Positions 59,279-64,000 of a stretch of DNA of 64,000 nt are shown in pieces. The stretch is from NCBI GenBank assembly GCA_050951605.1, contig JBMNJJ010000003.1:310001-374000 (forward strand), given 5' to 3'. Numbering within the stretch: the first letter of the stretch is position 1; every line of letters starts with the position of its first letter. The position numbers were made by a program, and so were the translations under genes. The notes below the pieces were generated by a model. That model had not been told where the DNA came from. It saw nothing but the letters and a program-made list of their open reading frames with translations, and did not search any database. Source of the DNA: DUTS01 sp050951605. GTDB lineage: Bacteria; Bacillota; Peptococcia; DRI-13; DTU073.

Positions 59279-60640
59279 GTGGCTAAGAATAAGAGCAAGT
59301 TTGTTTGTCAACAGTGTGGTTTTGAAACATTACGTTGGTTTGGCAGGTGTCCTGAGTGTGGTGAATGGAATACTCTCGTGGAAGAGGTTGTAAAAACTAC
59401 TTCGGGAAAGCAAAGTATCAAGACGAAGATACAGCCACAGTCTCTTTTGCAAATAGAGGGCTTAGCTGTAGAACGTCTGAATTTAGGGATGAGTGAATTA
59501 AATCGAGTGCTGGGCGGGGGACTTGTTTTAGGTTCCATAGTTCTTCTTGCCGGAGACCCCGGAATTGGTAAATCTACTTTGCTTTTACAGGCAGCTAATT
59601 ATGTTGCGCAAAGGACAGACAAGGTTTTATATATTTCGGGCGAAGAATCTGTCGAGCAGATTAAAATGAGGGCTTCTCGGTTGGGTTTGCAAGCAGAGAA
59701 TCTTTTCCTTTGGGCAGAAACGGATCTTTACTTACTTGAAGAGGAAATAGAGGCGTTGCAGCCATCTTTAGTTATAGTTGATTCGATTCAAACAGTTCTT
59801 AGTCGGGAATTAACTTCGTCTTTAGGTAGTATTGGACAAATTAAAGAAGCCACCAGTAGATTGGCGGCTTTAGTTAAAGGGTTAAATATTCCCTTGATTA
59901 TTGTAGGTCATGTGACAAAAGAGGGGAGCATTGCCGGACCTAGAGTATTGGAGCATATGGTCGATACTGTTTTGTACTTTGAAGGGGAGCGACATCATCA
60001 ATATCGGATTTTAAGAGCCATTAAAAATCGTTTCGGTTCTACTTTTGAGTTAGGTGTATTTGAGATGCAAAATAATGGTTTAGTTGAAATAATTAATCCT
60101 TCTCAGGCTTTTTTGGCGGAAAGACCGACAGCTTCACCGGGTTCCGTCGTGGTAGCCAGTATTGAAGGTACCCGTCCTTTATTAATTGAAATTCAAGCTT
60201 TAGTTAGTCACAGTGCTTTTGGACAGCCTAGGCGAATGGCTACAGGTGCTGATTATAATCGAGTTAATTTATTGATGGCAGTTTTAGAAAAAAGAGTAGG
60301 TTTAAATCTTAGTCAACAAGATGCTTATGTCAATATTGTTGGTGGTATAAAAATACAGGAACCGGCTTTAGATTTAGCGATTGCAGTTGCTTTAGTTTCA
60401 AGTCTCAAAAATAGACCTTGTTTACCTAATCTTGTGGTAATGGGAGAAGTGGGTTTAACCGGAGAAATACGAAGTATTCCTTTTGTGGAAAAACGTCTTC
60501 ATGAGGCTAAAAAGCTAGGTTTTTCACATTGTTTAATTCCTTATGGTAGTAAATTAAGTTGTTCTCATAATCAAGATAAAAGTTTAGAGATTATCGAAGT
60601 AAAGACGCTTAAAGAGGCACTAGATATTGCTTTAGTATAA
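59279..60640 (+). CDS. radA: DNA repair protein RadA
   Basis: RecA-related branch-migration helicase for recombination. 453 residues: C4 zinc finger (CQQCGFETLRWFGRCPEC), RecA core with Walker A GDPGIGKST (near 95) and the RadA-specific KNRFG motif, and a C-terminal Lon-protease-like domain without protease activity. GTG start behind GAGGT. disA, which follows radA in Bacillus, is absent. Confidence 0.97.
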   Translation: MAKNKSKFVCQQCGFETLRWFGRCPECGEWNTLVEEVVKTTSGKQSIKTKIQPQSLLQIEGLAVERLNLGMSELNRVLGGGLVLGSIVLLAGDPGIGKSTLLLQAANYVAQRTDKVLYISGEESVEQIKMRASRLGLQAENLFLWAETDLYLLEEEIEALQPSLVIVDSIQTVLSRELTSSLGSIGQIKEATSRLAALVKGLNIPLIIVGHVTKEGSIAGPRVLEHMVDTVLYFEGERHHQYRILRAIKNRFGSTFELGVFEMQNNGLVEIINPSQAFLAERPTASPGSVVVASIEGTRPLLIEIQALVSHSAFGQPRRMATGADYNRVNLLMAVLEKRVGLNLSQQDAYVNIVGGIKIQEPALDLAIAVALVSSLKNRPCLPNLVVMGEVGLTGEIRSIPFVEKRLHEAKKLGFSHCLIPYGSKLSCSHNQDKSLEIIEVKTLKEALDIALV

Positions 60641-60649
60641 CGTTATGTT

Positions 60650-60690
60650 AAAAAGAAAAGGACATCGAATCTTTCGAGCCCTTTTTGAAT
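60650..60690. terminator. Shared terminator between convergent genes
   Basis: AAAAAGAAAAGG and CCCTTTTTG flank an inner TCGAA/TTCGA pairing, with A-run and T-run on either side; it could serve both radA and the opposing gene. Confidence 0.55.
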
Positions 60691-60722
60691 AATTATGTAT
60701 AAGTATATATATTTTTATATAC

Positions 60723-61118
60723 TTAGGTTAAATTAAATCTGCCTAAAGTTCTTACTTTACCATTTTCTTCTTCTATTATTTCTTGTAAGCTAATATCTAA
60801 GGTATTACAAAGAGCGGTTATATAAAATAAATTTTTACCTAGCTCATCAATCACTATTTCCCGACAACTAGTGCACAGTTTACCTTCTAGATGGTTGGAA
60901 AAAAACTTTTTAAGGTCTTTAATACTTGCTTCGGGTGGTAAAGGTTGCTTTTGTGCCTTGATTTTTAGGCAACCACAGGTTGTTACGGATTTTGTTATAG
61001 CTCGATTAGTTCGGGCAGATGATTCTTGACATTTAGCCATAAGGTCTAAGATACTTTGATGGCGGAGTAGATAAGTAGATACAGTTTTCTCAAAGTCTTG
61101 GCAATTAAATTGTGCCAA
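60723..61118 (-). CDS. Conserved Firmicute protein (DUF1573-labelled type), unknown function
   Basis: 131 residues, the only minus-strand gene in the window. I recall close relatives in Clostridia labelled DUF1573-containing; function unknown. Visible traits: an N-terminal helical stretch (DFEKTVSTYLLRHQSILDLMAKCQESSARTNRAI, in part), Cys-Gly-Cys (TTCGCLKI), and a CTSC pair near residue 80, suggesting metal binding, then a helical C-terminus ending TLGRFNLT. The start is TTG behind AAAGGAGGG. Own promoter and a palindromic operator candidate lie upstream. Confidence 0.7.
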   Translation of the reverse strand: MAQFNCQDFEKTVSTYLLRHQSILDLMAKCQESSARTNRAITKSVTTCGCLKIKAQKQPLPPEASIKDLKKFFSNHLEGKLCTSCREIVIDELGKNLFYITALCNTLDISLQEIIEEENGKVRTLGRFNLT

Positions 61119-61144
61119 TGTAAACCCTCCTTTGTTTTAATACC

Positions 61145-61190
61145 TTAACATGTTAATGCTATTATACTGAAAAATCTTTTGTTCTGTCAA
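61145..61190 (-). promoter_or_regulatory. Minus-strand promoter with palindromic site
   Basis: On the minus strand: TTGACA (61190-61185), 18-nt spacer, TATAAT (61166-61161). The perfect palindrome TTAACATGTTAA (61145-61156) lies at the expected transcription start and may be an operator. Confidence 0.65.
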
Positions 61191-61222
61191 TGATAGTGAA
61201 GCGGGAAAAAGATGAATAGTAG

Positions 61223-61290
61223 TTGACTATTTGGGGGACAATGATATATAATATAATATCTTTGACATATGGACGCTTTTTTGTTAAAAT
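61223..61290 (+). promoter_or_regulatory. Tandem promoters of carD
   Basis: P1: TTGACT (61223-61228), 18 nt, TATAAT (61247-61252). P2: TTGACA (61262-61267), 17 nt, TAAAAT (61285-61290). Confidence 0.65.
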
Positions 61291-61329
61291 AGTACTATCA
61301 GCTCTCTTAGGTCCGGGAGGTGAAGGGCT

Positions 61330-61806
61330 ATGTTTGAAATCGGGGATAAAATTGTCTATCCTATGCATGGAGCGGGAATTATTGAGGCAATAGAGGAAAA
61401 AGAAATTCTAGGAGAGAAACGCAATTATTATGTTTTACGGATGCCGATAGGTGAAATGAAGGTAATGGTTCCTATTACTAATGCAGATGTAGTGGGAATA
61501 AGGAAAGTAATTGACGGTGATGAGGTTGGACAGGTTTTCCGTATTCTGCAACAAGAGGATTCGCCTATGTCTAACAATTGGAACAGAAGATACAGACACA
61601 ACATGGAAAAAATTAAAAGTGGTAACGTTTATGAGTTAGCTGAAGTGGTGAGAAATCTTGCTGCACGGGATAAAGAAAAGGGATTATCCACTGGTGAAAA
61701 GAAAATGCTTGATAATGCACGCCAGATTTTATTAAGTGAATTAGTACTGGCGAAAGATGGAGAAGAAGATAATATTAAAAATCTTTTACAGCAATATTTA
61801 GCTTAA
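61330..61806 (+). CDS. carD: CarD-family transcriptional regulator
   Basis: RNA-polymerase-binding protein that stabilises open complexes, notably at rRNA promoters in mycobacteria. 158 residues: N-terminal Tudor-like RID (MFEIGDKIVYPMHGAGIIEAIE, split pattern) and a C-terminal helical DNA-binding domain (YELAEVVRNLAARDKEKGLSTGEKKML in part). GGGAGGTGAAG precedes the ATG. Mfd in this window carries the related RID fold. Confidence 0.93.
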   Translation: MFEIGDKIVYPMHGAGIIEAIEEKEILGEKRNYYVLRMPIGEMKVMVPITNADVVGIRKVIDGDEVGQVFRILQQEDSPMSNNWNRRYRHNMEKIKSGNVYELAEVVRNLAARDKEKGLSTGEKKMLDNARQILLSELVLAKDGEEDNIKNLLQQYLA

Positions 61807-61833
61807 AGGCGTCATTTGCGTGGCGCTTTTTTG
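61804..61833 (+). terminator. Terminator of carD
   Basis: AAAGGCGTCA pairs with TGGCGCTTTT (two G-T pairs), then T-run. Confidence 0.8.
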
Positions 61834-61916
61834 TTTTGGGGAAAAGACTTGTTAGCTTGCTTAAATAAATGTGCTTGCGTATAATAATTAATGCAGGTCA
61901 CAAAGGAGGTGGAAAA

Positions 61917-63041
61917 GTGCTAAAAAAAGTGGCTCGGGTAGTTATAGCGTTATTTTTTTTGGCAGGAGGTATTTCCCTAGGCTATGCTTTGACCAATGCA
62001 AGCTGGTTAGTTGTATCTAATTTTGTTTTGCGGATGACGATTATTATATTACCTGGTATAGTATTGGGATTAATAGGATATAGTCTTGCGCCATGGATCG
62101 TATCGAAGGTTATTCAGATGACAGAGTGGATAGAGAAAAAATTGCAGAGGATGCCTTTGAGCGATTTACTAGGGGCGGCTATAGGCTTGATTCTCGGACT
62201 TATAATTGCTAGTTTATTAGGGTTTTCGTTTGCCAGGGTCCCTTTAATAGGTAATTATGTGAGTATTTTTTGTAGTATTCTATTTGGTTATCTGGGACTT
62301 AGTCTTGGCTATAAAAAGAAAGATGAATTGTTAAATATATTTAATATTTTCCCTAAATTGGGAGGAAAAGATAAGGAGAAAAATGTTTCAACAAAAGTGG
62401 AGGCCGGGCGATTATATAAGTTGCTTGACACTAGTGTGATTATTGATGGGCGAATTGCTGATATTTGTAAAAGTGGTTTTGCCGAGGGTATTTTGGTTAT
62501 TCCCGGATTTGTACTCAAAGAATTGCGTCATATTGCTGATTCTTCAGATCAATTAAGAAGAAATAGAGGTAGACGTGGTTTGGATATTCTTAATAAAATG
62601 CGTAAAGAATTGGATGTACGAGTTCAAATTTGTGAGAAGGACTTTCCTGATATACAGGAAGTTGATAGTAAATTGGTGAAGTTAGCTCAAGTTCTAGGGG
62701 CAGATATTTATACGAATGATTATAATTTGAATAAAGTTGCTGAACTTCAAGGTATTAGGGTGCTGAATATTAATGAGTTAGCTAATGCTTTAAAACCAGT
62801 TTTCCTTCCTGGAGAAGAAATGGTGGTACAGATTATTAAAGATGGTAAAGAATCTAAACAGGGAATAGGTTATCTTGATGATGGAACAATGATTGTCGTA
62901 GAGTCCGGGAAAAAGTATATTAATCAGACTATTTATGTTGTGGTTACCAGTGTTTTGCAAACTGCAGCGGGACGGATGATTTTTGCTAAACCTAAATATA
63001 ATGATAATAGAACTCTGTATGAGGTGGATGCCATTGGCTAG
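61917..63041 (+). CDS. yacL: PIN/TRAM membrane protein YacL
   Basis: 374 residues: four hydrophobic helices in the first 135 residues, a PIN-fold nuclease-like domain (KLLDTSVIIDGRIADI with the first Asp; NDYNLNKVAELQGI with a second acidic site) and a C-terminal TRAM RNA-binding domain (GEEMVVQIIKDGKESKQGIGYLDDG in part). Role unknown; probably an RNase. I choose the GTG at 61917 behind AAAGGAGGTGG; longer frames start upstream of that site. Overlaps ispD by 8 nt. Confidence 0.92.
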   Translation: MLKKVARVVIALFFLAGGISLGYALTNASWLVVSNFVLRMTIIILPGIVLGLIGYSLAPWIVSKVIQMTEWIEKKLQRMPLSDLLGAAIGLILGLIIASLLGFSFARVPLIGNYVSIFCSILFGYLGLSLGYKKKDELLNIFNIFPKLGGKDKEKNVSTKVEAGRLYKLLDTSVIIDGRIADICKSGFAEGILVIPGFVLKELRHIADSSDQLRRNRGRRGLDILNKMRKELDVRVQICEKDFPDIQEVDSKLVKLAQVLGADIYTNDYNLNKVAELQGIRVLNINELANALKPVFLPGEEMVVQIIKDGKESKQGIGYLDDGTMIVVESGKKYINQTIYVVVTSVLQTAAGRMIFAKPKYNDNRTLYEVDAIG

Positions 63042-63723
63042 AGTGTCTGCTTTAATTCTTGGTGCCGGGAAAGGGAAAAGAATGGGAGGGCGGGTCAGTA
63101 AACAATTTTTAGAGATTGAGGGCCGCCCTCTCTTGGCTTATACCCTTGATAAATTTCAAGCACATACACTAATTGATGAGATTATAGTGGTGACTCCAAA
63201 GGAAGATATAGATTATTGCTGGCAAAAGATTATTTATAGATATAATTTTACTAAGGTTAATAAAATTGTTTCCGGGGGAAAAGAACGTCAAGATTCTGTT
63301 TATCAAGGACTTTTAGCCTTGCCTGAAGATACGGAATGGGTAGTTGTTCATGACGGGGTAAGACCACTTATTTCTGCTCCGGTGATTACGGATGTGCTGA
63401 GGGCAGCTTTTGAAAAGGGCGCGGCAATAGTAGGGGTACCGGCGAAAGATACGATTAAGGTGGTTAAGGACAATTTTATAGTGCAAGAAACTCCATCGCG
63501 TAAGGCTTTGTGGCAAATACAGACTCCGCAAGTGTTTAAAAAAGAGGTACTTGTTAAAGCTTATCAGGATGCTCAAGCCACAGGATGGGTGGGGACTGAT
63601 GATGCGTCACTGGTGGAAAGGCTGGGGGCGCCTGTTTTTGTAGTTCAGGGGGATTATAATAATTTGAAGATAACTACTCCGGAAGATTTAGTGTATTTTA
63701 AAGAGATGCTGCGGTTAAGTTGA
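63034..63723 (+). CDS. ispD: 2-C-methyl-D-erythritol 4-phosphate cytidylyltransferase
   Basis: Makes CDP-methylerythritol in the MEP pathway, upstream of IspE. 229 residues: SALILGAGKGKRMGG, KQFLEIEGRPLLAYTL, VVHDGVRPLI and TPQVFK motifs are intact. The TTG at 63034 has GAGGTGG 6 nt upstream and overlaps the yacL stop; an ATG at 63028 would leave no spacing. ispF, the usual next gene, is not seen; a non-coding stretch follows. Confidence 0.95.
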   Translation: MARVSALILGAGKGKRMGGRVSKQFLEIEGRPLLAYTLDKFQAHTLIDEIIVVTPKEDIDYCWQKIIYRYNFTKVNKIVSGGKERQDSVYQGLLALPEDTEWVVVHDGVRPLISAPVITDVLRAAFEKGAAIVGVPAKDTIKVVKDNFIVQETPSRKALWQIQTPQVFKKEVLVKAYQDAQATGWVGTDDASLVERLGAPVFVVQGDYNNLKITTPEDLVYFKEMLRLS

Positions 63724-64000
63724 AAAGATGCTGTACCGTTCCCCGTTTCGTTTTAGCTAGATACTGCCTCGGGTTTCCGTGGCTACGGTCAGAACGTTCT
63801 AGAGCTTGGTTCGGAGTAATGCTGAACGGGCTCAATTCGCGTCCTTGCTCAGTTCGCTCTGGTGCCGACATCCTTGTCGTCACCTCGTTATTACTAGTCT
63901 CACCTTTGCTAAGGATGTTAAGCTGACCCGCGCTAAGTCACCCTCCGGCAGCACCTAGTCTAAAAAGTATTGAGCAAGGGGAAGAAACGGTCAGCATATT
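63724..64000. other. GC-richer non-coding stretch, repeat-like
   Basis: 277 nt with base composition clearly richer in G+C than the neighbours. Short frames on both strands look spurious. Local hairpins are visible: CGACA-TCCT-TGTCG (63868-63881 approx.), GTTCGG/CTGAAC and AGAACGTTCT. It may be an interspersed repeat or a structured RNA; it continues beyond the window or ends near 63960. Confidence 0.5.

Noticed and set aside
63698..63926. Two overlapping short frames (68 and 61 codons) in the GC-richer block
   Set aside because: No ribosome-binding site, opposite strands over the same bases, and composition typical of non-coding repeats.

Overview
The window is a chromosomal segment of an AT-rich, endospore-forming Firmicute, most likely class Clostridia (Peptococcaceae / Desulfotomaculum-like by gene content). 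Evidence: the pth-fin-mfd-prsA-spoVT-mazG-hup-rqcP-yabP-yabQ-divIC-yabR-spoIIE-tilS-ftsH order, the ctsR-mcsA-mcsB-clpC-radA-carD-yacL-ispD order, many TTG/GTG starts behind strong AGGAGG sites, and SigH- and SigG-like promoters in front of spoVG and spoVT. No genus can be named from sequence reading alone.

Layout. 1-0.8 kb: 3' end of a surface protein. 0.9-3.7 kb: trkA-trkH potassium uptake. 3.8-8.5 kb: typA, ispE, a GntR regulator, a MobA-like nucleotidyltransferase and spoVG. 8.7-11.7 kb: glmU, prs, pth. 11.8-29.1 kb: sporulation and genome-maintenance block (a 129-residue PrsW-like membrane protein, fin, mfd, a PrsA-type foldase, spoVT, mazG, HU, rqcP, a SpoIID-like lipoprotein, a DksA/TraR zinc-finger protein, yabP, yabQ, divIC, yabR, ppx/gppA, a CotS-like kinase with an unknown partner, spoIIE). 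29.2-34.8 kb: tilS, ftsH, folP-folB-folK. 35-38.2 kb: a frameshifted bioY behind a promoter carrying two BirA-type operators, an ECF S component beside coaX (type III pantothenate kinase), dusB. 38.3-43.1 kb: a two-gene unit with a homologue of cyanobacterial acyl-ACP reductase, a 6S-like RNA, greA, lysS and a small membrane protein. 43.2-49.5 kb: a 16S-23S-5S operon with tandem promoters, a 740-nt spacer without tRNA genes, a truncated second 5S copy, and tRNA-Asn, tRNA-Gly, tRNA-Asn. 49.7-55.1 kb: SigH-like sigma factor and the CtsR operon. 55.3-59.1 kb: a SipW / TasA-like / SLH-protein cluster. 59.3-63.7 kb: radA, a divergent DUF-type gene, carD, yacL, ispD. 63.7-64 kb: a GC-richer, non-coding, repeat-like stretch.

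Most of the window is conserved housekeeping and sporulation core. The less ordinary parts are: (i) four copies of a hairpin element sharing a GGAG-[variable hairpin]-TGAG core, all in the spacers of this rRNA operon, one next to a 5S fragment; (ii) the SipW-TasA-SLH gene set, which looks like a secreted fibre system with a cell-wall anchor in place of TapA; (iii) the acyl-ACP-reductase-like protein, whose catalytic cysteine appears shifted by three residues; (iv) duplicate BirA operators on a broken bioY; (v) a 6S-like RNA upstream of greA; (vi) a hairpin that buries the ribosome-binding site of the SpoIID-like gene.

Starts were chosen by Shine-Dalgarno spacing and family length, so many begin downstream of the longest open frame. 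All family assignments come from reading translated sequence and from memory of the families; no database search was run.
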